A stretch of DNA of 64,000 bases from Flavobacterium aquaticum. GTDB taxonomy: Bacteria; Bacteroidota; Bacteroidia; Flavobacteriales; Flavobacteriaceae. Below the pieces are notes generated by a model. That model was not told the origin of the DNA. It saw only the letters and a list, made by a program, of their open reading frames with translations, and did not search any database. The stretch spans positions 186,001-250,000 of the forward strand of contig NZ_QLMI01000001.1 in the NCBI RefSeq assembly GCF_003259835.1. Reading direction: 5' to 3'. The translations under genes and the position numbers were made by a program. Of this stretch, positions 54,273 through 62,752 are shown in pieces. Numbering within the stretch: the first letter of the stretch is position 1; each line of letters starts with the position of its first letter.

Positions 54273-55031
54273 TTAAAACCCTTCAAAAACACCTAATCCA
54301 AATAAAGCAAAATCATATTTTACAGGATCATTTGGGTCTAATTTTCTTAAATTTTCGTCCAATTCAGCTAAAGCTTTAGCATCATTTTGTTTTCGTGTTA
54401 GCAATTCTAATTTTCGAGCTACGTTTCCAGAATGTACATCTAACGGACAAGATAATAGAGCAGGAGAAACGTTGTTCCAAATGCCTAAATCAACTCCTTT
54501 ATTGTCTTTTCTAATCATCCACCTCAAGTACATATTGATTCTCTTTGCAGCGGAACCATTCAATGGGTCGGAAATATGTTTTTCAGTTCGAGCTAAATGT
54601 GGAATCTCAAAAAACAATTGCTTGAATTCTGAAATCGTATGTTGCATCGTTGGATTTTGTTTGGAAAAAACCGCATCTAATCCGTTATGATTTTGGTAAA
54701 TGTGCTGTAATCCTTTTATAAATCCCACAAAATCTTGTCCGTTAAAAGTTCTGTGAACGAAATTTTCTAACGCATCTAGTTGCGATTCCGAATGATTCAT
54801 GACAAAATCGTAAGGCGAATTTCCCATGAAATACATCATTTTCTTCGCATTGTTGATAATCATTTTACGATTTCCCCAAGCGATAGTAGCGGCTAAAAAT
54901 CCAGCAATTTCAATGTCTTCTTTCAAAGAATACAAATGCGGAATTTGAATCGGGTCGCTTTCAATGAAATTTGGATTGTTGTACAACTCGACTTTTTCGT
55001 CTAGAAATTCTTTGAGCTCTGATTTAGTCAT
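54273..55031 (-). CDS. TIGR02757-family protein (DUF2400)
   Basis: A 252-residue soluble protein of a conserved family with unknown role. Visible hallmarks: DPIQIPHLYSLKEDIEIAGF, AWGNRKMIINNAKKM, NGSAAKRINMYLRWMIR, CPLDVHSGNVARKL and DPVKYDFALFGLGV. The helix-hairpin-like layout and the DVHSG motif resemble DNA-glycosylase relatives, which is inference. It sits 11 bases upstream of the pentapeptide gene. Confidence 0.88.
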   Translation of the reverse strand: MTKSELKEFLDEKVELYNNPNFIESDPIQIPHLYSLKEDIEIAGFLAATIAWGNRKMIINNAKKMMYFMGNSPYDFVMNHSESQLDALENFVHRTFNGQDFVGFIKGLQHIYQNHNGLDAVFSKQNPTMQHTISEFKQLFFEIPHLARTEKHISDPLNGSAAKRINMYLRWMIRKDNKGVDLGIWNNVSPALLSCPLDVHSGNVARKLELLTRKQNDAKALAELDENLRKLDPNDPVKYDFALFGLGVFEGF

Positions 55032-55039
55032 AAAATTTC

Positions 55040-55489
55040 TTAGATTTCATATTCTAATTTGCAGTTCAATACAATTTTAGGTGTATGATTTTCTTTGTTT
55101 TTCCTTGGTTCAGTTCCTTCAATGATGGCTTTAAACTCATAAATTTGATGATGACCTTCATCTTTAATAATTTTAAAAGAAGAAGGAATTGACCAAAATT
55201 TTAAGTATTTATGATTTGGATAATCAGATGTTGTTTCATCTTCAATATATAGGGTTAAAATACCATTTTTTGGGTCAAAAATAATATGAGATTCCTCAGC
55301 GGTATATTTCATTTTAGTTTGATCAATACGCAACTCAGCTTTTTCTAAAATACCTGTAATATCTTGTAGTTCGGCATTAAATTCTGTTCTGCCAGAATCT
55401 GATTTACAGGTTAAAAAAGCAGTTCCCGAGCCTAATTTGAAACTAGTTAGTGTGATGATAAACAGTAATGCGATTATTTTTCCTTTCAT
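55040..55489 (-). CDS. Exported hypothetical protein
   Basis: A 149-residue protein with a signal peptide (about 1-19 from MKGKIIALLFIITLTSFKLG) and a beta-rich body (FNAELQDITGILEKAELRID, GILTLYIEDET, IVLNCKLEYEI). I recognise no named family. I choose ATG 55489; a start at 55519 would overlap the ABC gene and put residues before the signal peptide. It follows the LolD-like gene by ten bases. Confidence 0.72.
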   Translation of the reverse strand: MKGKIIALLFIITLTSFKLGSGTAFLTCKSDSGRTEFNAELQDITGILEKAELRIDQTKMKYTAEESHIIFDPKNGILTLYIEDETTSDYPNHKYLKFWSIPSSFKIIKDEGHHQIYEFKAIIEGTEPRKNKENHTPKIVLNCKLEYEI

Positions 55490-55499
55490 AAATTTAATT

Positions 55500-56162
55500 T
55501 TAAACGACAATATTTCCATCCACCATCGATAATTTTCTATCTGCCATGTTGGCTAATTCTTCGTTATGAGTAACAATTACAAAGGTTTGTCCAAATTCAT
55601 CACGCAATTTAAAGAACAATTCATGTAAGTTTTCGGCGGTATGCGTATCTAAATTTCCAGATGGTTCATCGGCAAAAATAACGGCAGGTTTGTTGATTAA
55701 AGCTCTCGCAACCGCAACACGTTGTTGTTCTCCACCTGAAAGTTCGCTGGGTTTGTGATGTGTTCTTTCGGCCAAGCCTAAATAAGAAAGGAGTTTTTTA
55801 GCTTCGGTTTCCACTTCTTTTTTATCGCGATTGGCTATGAATCCAGGGATACAAACATTTTCTAAAGCGGTGAATTCAGGTAATAATTGGTGAAACTGAA
55901 AAATAAATCCCAAATGTTGGTTACGAAATTTAGAAAGTTCTTTATCTTTTAGATTTAAAACAGAAGCTCCATTGATTTCTAAAATCGTATTGTTCTGTTT
56001 TGCAGGTTCGTCTAAAGTGCCTAAAATTTGGAGTAAAGTCGTTTTTCCAGCTCCTGAAGCCCCAACAATAGAAACGATTTCTCCTTTTTTAATGTGCAAA
56101 TCCACTCCTTTTAAAACATGAAGCGAATCGTAATATTTATGTAGATTTTTAGCTGTAATCAT
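55500..56162 (-). CDS. LolD-like ABC transporter ATPase
   Basis: A 220-residue ABC ATPase. Walker [10 protein letters not shown] near 35-43, Q-loop [16 protein letters not shown], signature [15 protein letters not shown], Walker [13 protein letters not shown] and His switch VTHN. It belongs to the LolD/MacB/FtsE group, which release lipoproteins or move substrates across the envelope with a FtsX-like permease. No permease is adjacent, so the exact role is uncertain. Confidence 0.88.
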   Translation of the reverse strand: MITAKNLHKYYDSLHVLKGVDLHIKKGEIVSIVGASGAGKTTLLQILGTLDEPAKQNNTILEINGASVLNLKDKELSKFRNQHLGFIFQFHQLLPEFTALENVCIPGFIANRDKKEVETEAKKLLSYLGLAERTHHKPSELSGGEQQRVAVARALINKPAVIFADEPSGNLDTHTAENLHELFFKLRDEFGQTFVIVTHNEELANMADRKLSMVDGNIVV

Positions 56163-56282
56163 AACCGAACATTTCTACAAAGAAACAAAGATTTTTGGCG
56201 AATAAAAAAACTATTCTATATCTATTCGCGTATCTCAAATAATAAAGTTTAGTTAAATTAGATTTTGTGTTTAATTTTTATG

Positions 56283-56290
56283 TAAATTTG
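56283..56290 (+). promoter_or_regulatory. -7 box of msrA
   Basis: TAAATTTG, 26 bases before the msrA ATG. A TTG at 56265-56267 is 15 bases upstream, closer than usual. Confidence 0.5.
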
Positions 56291-56316
56291 TTAAACAAAA
56301 TAAACGAATATAATTT

Positions 56317-56976
56317 ATGAGAAATAGTTTAAAAGGGTTGTCGTTAGTTTTGGGTTTGTTTTTTGGTTCATGTACGGCTAAAGAAAAACCAATTGTAAAA
56401 GAAGAGTTTAAAGAACCTGTAAAAGTAAAAGTAAAAGTAAAAGAAGGTATGGAAGTTGCAACATTTGCTGGAGGCTGTTTTTGGTGTACCGAAGCAGTTT
56501 TCTTAGAGATAAAAGGAGTTGAAAAAGTGGTTTCGGGATATATTGGAGGGAAAACAGTAAATCCTACATATAAAGATATTTGCACTGGAGAAACAGGTCA
56601 TGCAGAAGCCATTCAAATTACATTTAATCCGAATGAAGTAGCGTTTGAAGATTTGTTGGAAGTTTTCTTTGCAACTCACGATCCAACAACATTAAATCGC
56701 CAAGGAGCCGATGTGGGAACACAATATAGAAGTGAGATTTTTTATCATTCGGAAGCTCAAAAAACAAAAGCAGAAAATTACATTCAATTATTAGAAAAAG
56801 AAAAGTTGTACGATAAAAAGATTGTGACAAAAGTTTCTTCGGCTACTGTATTTTATCCTGCAGAAGAGTATCATCAAAATTATTACAACCAAAATTCAAG
56901 TCAAGGCTATTGCCAAATGGTCATTGCACCGAAATTAGAAAAATTGCGCAAATATTATAAATCGAAATTAAAATAG
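56317..56976 (+). CDS. msrA: Peptide methionine sulfoxide reductase A, lipoprotein form
   Basis: Reduces methionine-S-sulfoxide in oxidised proteins. 219 residues: lipobox FGSC (Cys19) makes it envelope-anchored; a Lys/Glu/Val linker (about 20-45) is encoded in part by four GTAAAA repeats; the catalytic Cys54 is in AGGCFWCTEAVF, with EAIQI, DPTTLNRQGADVGTQYRS and the Tyr/Glu pair in EEYHQNYY. It would repair periplasmic proteins. 15 bases before folE. Confidence 0.95.
   Translation: MRNSLKGLSLVLGLFFGSCTAKEKPIVKEEFKEPVKVKVKVKEGMEVATFAGGCFWCTEAVFLEIKGVEKVVSGYIGGKTVNPTYKDICTGETGHAEAIQITFNPNEVAFEDLLEVFFATHDPTTLNRQGADVGTQYRSEIFYHSEAQKTKAENYIQLLEKEKLYDKKIVTKVSSATVFYPAEEYHQNYYNQNSSQGYCQMVIAPKLEKLRKYYKSKLK
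56419..56442 (+). repeat. GTAAAA x4 tandem repeat in msrA
   Basis: Four perfect GTAAAA units encode the Val-Lys linker between lipid anchor and enzyme domain. Six-base units keep the frame, so slippage would change only linker length. Confidence 0.75.
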
Positions 56977-56991
56977 AAGGGAAAAATTGCT

Positions 56992-57660
56992 ATGAACACT
57001 ACTATTGAAAAAGAAATATTCGACATAATTGGTGATAATCACCAAATGACATCGGTTGAAACGCCGTTACGACCAGATGCTTTTTATAAATCAGATGCGG
57101 AAAAAATGGAGGTAATTGAACATCATTTTGAAATCATCATGAAAGAATTAGGTTTGGATTTAACCGATGATAGTTTGCAAGGAACGCCACATCGTGTGGC
57201 AAAAATGTTTGTGCAAGAGATTTTTTCAGGATTAAATCCAGCGAATAAGCCAAAGATTTCGGTTTTTGATAATTCGTATCAGTATGATAAAATGTTGGTT
57301 GAAGCAAATATTAGTTTCAATTCTACTTGCGAGCATCACTTCTTACCGATTGTAGGGAAAGCGCATATAGGTTATGTGTCTTCTGGAAAAGTAATTGGTT
57401 TATCGAAATTGAATCGTATTGTAGATTATTATGCTAAACGACCTCAAGTGCAAGAACGCATGATTATGCAAATTTTCAACGAACTAAAATCAGTTTTAGA
57501 AACGGATAATGTTATTGTGGTGATGGAAGCAACGCATTTGTGTGTATCTAGTCGTGGTATCAAAGATGAAAGTAGTTACACTTCAACCTTACAATATGGT
57601 GGAGTTTTCAATCAGAAAGAATTCCGTGACGATTTTTACAAAATGATTCATAAAGAATAG
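56992..57660 (+). CDS. folE: GTP cyclohydrolase I
   Basis: Converts GTP to dihydroneopterin triphosphate, the first step to folate. 222 residues with TPHRVAKMFVQEIFSG, the zinc ligands in NSTCEHHFLPIVGKAHIGY (Cys, His) and THLCVSSRGI (Cys), and RPQVQERM. N-terminal 30 residues are variable. Follows msrA by 15 bases, probably in one transcript. Confidence 0.96.
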   Translation: MNTTIEKEIFDIIGDNHQMTSVETPLRPDAFYKSDAEKMEVIEHHFEIIMKELGLDLTDDSLQGTPHRVAKMFVQEIFSGLNPANKPKISVFDNSYQYDKMLVEANISFNSTCEHHFLPIVGKAHIGYVSSGKVIGLSKLNRIVDYYAKRPQVQERMIMQIFNELKSVLETDNVIVVMEATHLCVSSRGIKDESSYTSTLQYGGVFNQKEFRDDFYKMIHKE

Positions 57661-57714
57661 GTTTCAAAAGTGGCATTAGTTTTGTATATTCGTTAGGAAA
57701 TTTACAACATTAAA

Positions 57715-58029
57715 ATGACACAAGAACCTATTATAAAAACACCCATTCCAGCTAAAAATAACAAAGGAACGATGTTAGTTCTGAGTTTATTTTTTGATTT
57801 TATAGGAATGGTATCTTATTTTGTTCCTGTTTTTGCTGAGGTTACCGATTTATTTTGGGCACCCATTTCTGCTATTTTATTAATTGTAATGTTCAAAGGA
57901 ACTGCAGGAAAGTTAGCCGGAGTTTTTGGTTTTATTGAAGAATTACTTCCGTTTGTAGATGTGATTCCGACTTTTACAATAACGTGGTTTTATACCTATG
58001 TAATAAGAGGTGGAAAAGGACAAGAATAA
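57715..58029 (+). CDS. Small membrane protein
   Basis: A 104-residue protein with two or three hydrophobic segments (about 20-42, 48-62, 75-95) and a short Pro-rich hydrophilic N-terminus. GMVSYFVPVFAEVTDLFWAPISA is its most distinctive stretch. I recognise no function. It comes 54 bases after folE and ends in a terminator. Confidence 0.75.
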   Translation: MTQEPIIKTPIPAKNNKGTMLVLSLFFDFIGMVSYFVPVFAEVTDLFWAPISAILLIVMFKGTAGKLAGVFGFIEELLPFVDVIPTFTITWFYTYVIRGGKGQE

Positions 58030-58055
58030 AAATGGAGCATTTAGCTCCATTTTTT
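58030..58055 (+). terminator. Terminator after the 57715 gene
   Basis: AAATGGAGC (58030-58038) / GCTCCATTT (58044-58052) with ATTTA loop and T-tract. It also lies at the end of the convergent GIN-domain gene. Confidence 0.87.
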
Positions 58056-58890
58056 ATTTTTCTTTTTTGTATAAAGTAGCGTTGTTAGTGAATTTATTAA
58101 TTTGAATTTTTGGTTCACCTAATAATTCAATTTCACTTTTTCCTGATGCTGCTAAACTGATAGCACTTGTTACATTAACAGAACATTTTGAATAACCTTC
58201 TGAAGTTACATCTAACGAAGCAATTACTAGTTTTTTTGCTGTAAGTGATGCAGAATTATCTAATCTTAATTTAGCATTATTACAGTTTCCTTCAATTGTA
58301 GCCTGACTTTTTTGATACATATCCAGTTTTAATTCTGGAGAAGTTACTAGCGCTTTTAATTCGGCACTTTTGCTTAATTCTAAGGAAGTGTTTTCTGCTT
58401 TTACGTTAATTTCTGCTTCTGATTTATCGTTTAAAACTAAAGCAAAATAATTGGCTTTCACGTTTAAGAACGCTCTAGAATTGTCATAATTTTTAATAGT
58501 AATATTTTCTAATTCTAAATCAGCTAATGCGTGAATTGAACTTTCGCTTTTTGCTGTAATTAACTTTAAATCGGAAGTATAGTTAATTCGTAAAGCGAAT
58601 TTTTTAAAACTCGAAGCTTCTCGTAACGAAGAAACTCTTAAAGTACCAGCTACAACTTCAAAATTAATAATTTCGTGAAGATTGTCATCGGCTTCAATTT
58701 CTAAAGAAGATTTGTCTGCTTTTACTAAGAAGACTTCAAAATTGTCATTGATTTCAATATTTTCAAAAGCAGGGATTTCTTTAACCGAAACCGTTACAAT
58801 TTTTGAACCTTTAATTTTCTCTTTTTTCTGAGCAACAGAAACGGTTGTTAGAAATAAAAACGCAAATAATAAAGATATTTTTTTTGTCAT
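58054..58890 (-). CDS. Exported head-GIN-domain protein (DUF2807)
   Basis: A 278-residue exported protein: signal peptide (1-20, ending VSVAQ), then a beta-helix of the GIN type starting with VSVKEIPAFENIEINDNFEVFLVKA and repeating strands of about 20 residues (LRVSSLREASS, LDNSASLTAKKLVIASLDV). Partner of the GIN lipoprotein at 59153. I start it at ATG 58890; upstream TTG 58935 is separated by the likely -7 box TATGTTTG (minus, 58918-58911). Confidence 0.87.
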   Translation of the reverse strand: MTKKISLLFAFLFLTTVSVAQKKEKIKGSKIVTVSVKEIPAFENIEINDNFEVFLVKADKSSLEIEADDNLHEIINFEVVAGTLRVSSLREASSFKKFALRINYTSDLKLITAKSESSIHALADLELENITIKNYDNSRAFLNVKANYFALVLNDKSEAEINVKAENTSLELSKSAELKALVTSPELKLDMYQKSQATIEGNCNNAKLRLDNSASLTAKKLVIASLDVTSEGYSKCSVNVTSAISLAASGKSEIELLGEPKIQINKFTNNATLYKKEK

Positions 58891-58966
58891 TTTATGATGA
58901 TTTGATATCACAAACATACACAAAATTTGTTCCAAATTCCATTATTTAAGAAATTTAGTAAATAAA

Positions 58967-58992
58967 AAAGCACCAGTTTAACTGATGCTTTA
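58967..58992 (-). terminator. Minus-strand terminator after the micropeptide frame
   Basis: Inverted repeat around 58971-58991 (plus strand AGCACCAGTT / AACTGATGCT). Pairing is complete, with one G-U, only in RNA made from the minus strand, where it is followed by T residues. Confidence 0.6.
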
Positions 58993-58995
58993 GTA

Positions 58996-59070
58996 CTATA
59001 TGATGGTATCGATAAAACTTACTATTAAAGTAAAAACAAATTCTACGACTTGAATTATTAGCTTAATCAT
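58996..59070 (-). CDS. Candidate 24-residue hydrophobic micropeptide
   Basis: ATG at 59070 opens a 24-codon frame encoding MIKLIIQVVEFVFTLIVSFI and a short end, one membrane-length hydrophobic helix. Just past its stop, on the minus strand, AGCATCAGTT / AACTGGTGCT plus six T form a terminator whose single odd pair is a G-U only in the minus-strand RNA. A tiny membrane peptide with its own terminator resembles small-protein or type I toxin genes. Chance is not excluded. Confidence 0.35.
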   Translation of the reverse strand: MIKLIIQVVEFVFTLIVSFIDTII

Positions 59071-59152
59071 GAGAGTTGAATTTAAGTTTGTTCTTGTAAA
59101 ATTATAAAATGCTTATAACAAAGCTGTTAATTATTTACTAATTATTTGTTAA

Positions 59153-59878
59153 TTAGTTAAGGCTCACACTTCCGCCAGAAGTTTCTTCTTTTACCACTTT
59201 TTTTGGTTCTTTAACATAATCAATAGAACTTCCGCTTGAAGCTTTTGCATTTAACAATACAATTGGATTTACGATAGTACTACTTCCGCTTGTTGATTGT
59301 GCAAATATTTCGTTTGCTGCTAAATCTTGTGCTTCAATTTCGCTTCCACTTGACGATTTTGTTTCTAATGCTAATGTTTTTCCACTTACTTTAATTTCGC
59401 TTCCGCTAGTAGATTCGCAATTTACTTTTTCGTATTCTAAATCGGCATTAATTGTACTTCCGCTGCTCGATTTTAAGTGTAAAGTTGTTCCTCTTAACTT
59501 GTTAATAGTACGAATGCTAGATCCGCTTGACGATTCTAAACCATCAATTGTATTAGTTTTTACTCGAATAATTGCGCTTTCCAGGGTGTTAATATTGCCA
59601 TCAATTTTTACGATTAAAGTTCCATTTTCGACTTTAGTCACAACATATTGTATTAAATTATCGTCAACTTCCACTTCAACCTCTGTTGGTGTTCCTTGCT
59701 CCAAGATTACTTCCACGCCTGTGCTAGCTTGAATTTTAGTAAAAGGAGCTTCAATATTTCTTTTTTCTGAGACAACATTTCCACTTCCATCAATACCATC
59801 GCCTAAGTTTAAATTTCCTGTACAAGAAGTTAAGGTTATGGTAAGTAAAAGTGCAACTAATTTTAAAGTCGTTTTCAT
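59153..59878 (-). CDS. Head-GIN-domain lipoprotein (DUF2807)
   Basis: A 241-residue lipoprotein (lipobox LTSC, Cys19). The GIN start is PFTKIQASTGVEVILEQG; after it, Ser-rich rungs recur about every 20 residues (ESSSGSSIRTI, KSSSGSTINAD, ESTSGSEIKVS, KSSSGSEIEAQ, QSTSGSSTIVN), as in a beta-helix with a serine ladder. It follows the PspC protein by 22 bases. A role in envelope stress is suggested by the cluster. Confidence 0.88.
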   Translation of the reverse strand: MKTTLKLVALLLTITLTSCTGNLNLGDGIDGSGNVVSEKRNIEAPFTKIQASTGVEVILEQGTPTEVEVEVDDNLIQYVVTKVENGTLIVKIDGNINTLESAIIRVKTNTIDGLESSSGSSIRTINKLRGTTLHLKSSSGSTINADLEYEKVNCESTSGSEIKVSGKTLALETKSSSGSEIEAQDLAANEIFAQSTSGSSTIVNPIVLLNAKASSGSSIDYVKEPKKVVKEETSGGSVSLN

Positions 59879-59900
59879 GTTTTAAATTTTTAGTAGTTTC

Positions 59901-61607
59901 TTATTTAGTTTTTATAGTAATGATTTCTTTTGTTTTTGTAGAATCGGTTTCATTTACTTTAACCTCTTTTTTTATTAAAACACCATTATCATCATAATAT
60001 ATTGTTGAAGAAGAGTCAGTGCTTTCACTGTTTTCTTCCGCTAAACAATTTAAACATTTTATCTTATCAGAATCTACACGGTAAACCGGATTTTTTGTAT
60101 CATATTCACTTTCATCGAAAAAGTCGTAATCACTTCTATCGTAATTGCTGTAACTTTCGTCAGTTTTGAAGATGGTTCCTTTTGGTAAGTACAAATAAAT
60201 CTCTACTTCCTGACCTCTGAATTTATTTTCTACAGCAGTTAATAAATAATTGTCTAAAACGATGGTGTTTCCTTCAATTTTGTAATTGTATTTAATTTTT
60301 TCAGCTCTCTTCTTAGCTTGTGAAGTTGATTTTCCATTTGCTAATTTTTCAATTAACATGTATGGAGTTGCTTCATCTGTATACTTAATTTCGATAGAAA
60401 CATTATTCGAATATATGATTTCATTATCACCTTCGTCTTGTGTTATTTTGAAATCGTGATGTCTGTAATTGCTTTTCGAGTAAAAATCATTGTTCTTGAA
60501 TTTGATTTTCAATGTATCGTTTGGTGCAATTGCAATCACTTCTTTTTGAACCGATTTTCCTTCAAATGCTAATTGAGACGCTTCGTTAATTCCTAATGAA
60601 ATAATGATCCCAACAGCTATTAACCATACCGCTAACAAACTATATTTTACATAATTTCCAATAGATCTTAAATTGTTAACCATTAGCTTTAAACCTAAAA
60701 TCAGTAAGAAAAACAACGGAATTCCAAACCCTAATAATAGTAACATTCCTTGAGCCCAAAGTGGAGTTTCTAAACCAATTGGTGTTTGAATGTTGTTTAA
60801 AATGTAATTATCAGGCATTGTTGACGAAAATATCATAATGATACTCGTTATAATGATTCCTATCAATCCTATTCCTGAGAAAAACACGATAAAAGCTCCA
60901 ATTATTTTGGCAAATACTTTAAAGATAGTTGTGATAACTTCTTCAATTGTAGAACCAATTCTAGTAGCTCCAGATTTTGCTGAATTAGTTATTTTCTCAT
61001 GGTCGATATTACTAAATTTAGAAGTAATATCGTCAAAACCTTCCTTTACTTTTTTTTCGATATTTGAGATGGTTATCGGTTCGCCTTTCATTTCAAGTTT
61101 CTGAGTTGTAGTAACCGCTTCTGGAACTAAAATCCATAATACGATATAAACAAATAAACCAGTTCCAAAGCCAAAGAATAAAATAACCATGATGATGCGT
61201 AACCATAAAGTATCTATTCCTAAATAATGACCTAAACCAGCCATTACACCACCAAGCATACCGTTTTCTTTATCACGATACAATCTTTTTGAAGGATAAT
61301 AGAAATTAGTTGAAGAAGAACTAGATTGATAAGTTGATTTCTCATCGTCAATTTTGTAATCTTCTGGTTGTCCCATAATAGTAATAACCTCTTCAATTTC
61401 AGTTAATCCCACAACTTGTTTGTCGTTTTTTAAACGCTCTTGAAAAAGTTCGGCAATACGACTTTCTATATCTTTCATTATTTCGTCTCTTCCATCAGCC
61501 GAAAGCGAACGTTTCACCGCATCAAAATAACGCGATAATTTTTGATAGGCATCTTCGTCGATGTGAAAGAAAAAACCTCCTAAATTTATACTTATTGTTT
61601 TGTTCAT
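59901..61607 (-). CDS. PspC-domain membrane protein
   Basis: A 568-residue membrane protein. Residues 1-85 form a helical cytoplasmic domain (GFFFHIDEDAYQKLSRYFDAV, DIESRIAELFQERL). The PspC domain is about 105-160 (KRLYRDKENGMLGGVMAGLGHYLGID and a membrane helix). More helices lie at 235-265, 285-310 and 325-345, then a mainly beta extracytoplasmic part to the end. PspC takes part in phage-shock envelope responses in E. coli; a like role is inference. Six bases after the PadR gene. Confidence 0.88.
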   Translation of the reverse strand: MNKTISINLGGFFFHIDEDAYQKLSRYFDAVKRSLSADGRDEIMKDIESRIAELFQERLKNDKQVVGLTEIEEVITIMGQPEDYKIDDEKSTYQSSSSSTNFYYPSKRLYRDKENGMLGGVMAGLGHYLGIDTLWLRIIMVILFFGFGTGLFVYIVLWILVPEAVTTTQKLEMKGEPITISNIEKKVKEGFDDITSKFSNIDHEKITNSAKSGATRIGSTIEEVITTIFKVFAKIIGAFIVFFSGIGLIGIIITSIIMIFSSTMPDNYILNNIQTPIGLETPLWAQGMLLLLGFGIPLFFLLILGLKLMVNNLRSIGNYVKYSLLAVWLIAVGIIISLGINEASQLAFEGKSVQKEVIAIAPNDTLKIKFKNNDFYSKSNYRHHDFKITQDEGDNEIIYSNNVSIEIKYTDEATPYMLIEKLANGKSTSQAKKRAEKIKYNYKIEGNTIVLDNYLLTAVENKFRGQEVEIYLYLPKGTIFKTDESYSNYDRSDYDFFDESEYDTKNPVYRVDSDKIKCLNCLAEENSESTDSSSTIYYDDNGVLIKKEVKVNETDSTKTKEIITIKTK

Positions 61608-61612
61608 GACTT

Positions 61613-61942
61613 TTAGTTTTGACTTGTTATTATGTTTACTGCATCTGATAATTCTTTCCAGGTGCCATTTAATTCTTGTAAAAATTCTTTTCCTTCATCG
61701 GTTAAACCGTAATATTTTCTTGGTGGTCCCGATGTTGATTCTTCCCAACGATAATTTAATAATCCATCGTTTTTTAGCCTTGTTAGTAGTGGGTAAACGG
61801 TGCCTTCCACAACTAGTAATTTAGCATTCTTTAGCGTATCCAATATTTCAGAAGTATATGCATCTTTTTCTTTTAAGACCGATAAGATACAAAATTCTAA
61901 AACACCTTTTCGCATTTGTGCTTTAGTGTTTTCAATGTTCAT
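61613..61942 (-). CDS. PadR-family transcriptional regulator
   Basis: A 109-residue winged-helix regulator (MRKGVLEFCILSVLKEKDAYTSEILDTL, VVEGTVYPLLTRLKNDGLLNY, RKYYGLTDEGKEFL) of the short PadR-s2 type. It heads the PadR-PspC-GIN-GIN run and probably controls it together with itself, since an inverted repeat lies just behind its promoter. Confidence 0.93.
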   Translation of the reverse strand: MNIENTKAQMRKGVLEFCILSVLKEKDAYTSEILDTLKNAKLLVVEGTVYPLLTRLKNDGLLNYRWEESTSGPPRKYYGLTDEGKEFLQELNGTWKELSDAVNIITSQN

Positions 61943-62048
61943 AATTCCCCTTGTTTTTTTTAATTAGACTGTTCATTTTTTGATTCTTTTTGCTTGCGCA
62001 GTGATTGATTTGATGATTGAAAATTAGATTACCTATTATTTTCTTATA

Positions 62049-62056
62049 CAAAGATA
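62049..62056 (-). promoter_or_regulatory. -7 box of the PadR operon
   Basis: Reads TATCTTTG on the minus strand. It would give a leader of roughly 100 bases. The -33 region has no TTG and is occupied by the inverted repeat at 62070-62090. Confidence 0.5.
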
Positions 62057-62069
62057 AGTCTAAAAGCAG

Positions 62070-62145
62070 GTATTATGTTACACATAGTACTAATATTTAA
62101 CAAAAATTTAACAAATAAAAAAAATACTAGGAATGCATAGTATTT
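62070..62145. promoter_or_regulatory. Two inverted repeats, candidate PadR operators
   Basis: Site 1, 62070-62090: arms GTATTATGT and ACATAGTAC around TAC, with one mismatch. Site 2, 62122-62145: perfect arms AAATACTA and TAGTATTT around eight bases. Both carry CATAGTA(C/T)T. Site 1 covers the -33 region of the PadR promoter and site 2 lies at the DUF4442 gene's promoter region. Confidence 0.5.
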
Positions 62146-62176
62146 TTTGTATTTTTACAAAATAAATCAATGAATT

Positions 62177-62632
62177 ATGGAGTTTACACCTGCAAAACTA
62201 AATCTATTTACTTTTTTTAAACTACCTTCTGCCTTTTGGAGTGGGGTAAGAGTTAAATCAATTTCACCCGAAGTTTGTGAAGTAACGGTAAAACATCGTT
62301 GGTTTAATCAAAACCCGTTTAATTCTATGTATTTTGCTGTGCAAGCTATGGCGGCTGAGTTTACAACGGGAGCTTTAGTAATGTTTCAAATCAAGCAAAG
62401 CGGTAAAAACATATCAATGTTAGTGGCGCAGAATAAAAGTATGTTTACCAAAAAAGCTACAGGAAGGATTACATTTACTTGTAATCAAGGAAATGCAATC
62501 AAAGAAACCATTCAAAAAGCGATTGACACAAATGAAGGACAAACGATTTGGTTGACTTCTATAGGTAAAAATGAAAAAGGAGAACAAGTTTCCGAAATGC
62601 AATTTGAGTGGACCATTAAAGTTAGAGGTTAA
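62177..62632 (+). CDS. DUF4442 hot-dog-fold protein
   Basis: A 151-residue soluble protein with a single hot-dog fold, related to acyl-CoA thioesterases (NPFNSMYFAVQAMAAEFTTGAL as the central helix region, FTKKATGRITFTC as a strand). The DUF4442 assignment and thioesterase-like role are from family knowledge; activity is not shown. Divergent from the PadR operon. Confidence 0.85.
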   Translation: MEFTPAKLNLFTFFKLPSAFWSGVRVKSISPEVCEVTVKHRWFNQNPFNSMYFAVQAMAAEFTTGALVMFQIKQSGKNISMLVAQNKSMFTKKATGRITFTCNQGNAIKETIQKAIDTNEGQTIWLTSIGKNEKGEQVSEMQFEWTIKVRG

Positions 62633-62726
62633 TATTTTTTAACTCCCAACTCATAACTCTGATCTCTCAACTTAAAACTAATCCTAAACATAAGTTAATT
62701 TACTTTCATTCCTTATTTATTGATAG

Positions 62727-62734
62727 TAAATTTG
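62727..62734 (+). promoter_or_regulatory. -7 box of the TIGR01777 gene
   Basis: TAAATTTG, 18 bases before the ATG at 62753. An in-frame TTG at 62720 lies upstream of it and is not the start. Confidence 0.5.
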
Positions 62735-62752
62735 AGAAAAAAGGAAAAGAAA

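Noticed and set aside
56271..56585. Minus-strand 104-codon frame across msrA
   Set aside because: It runs antisense through a clear msrA gene and has no domain or promoter; a shadow frame.
58981..59060. Plus-strand 17-codon frame opposite the micropeptide
   Set aside because: Short, hydrophilic, without promoter or terminator on that strand.
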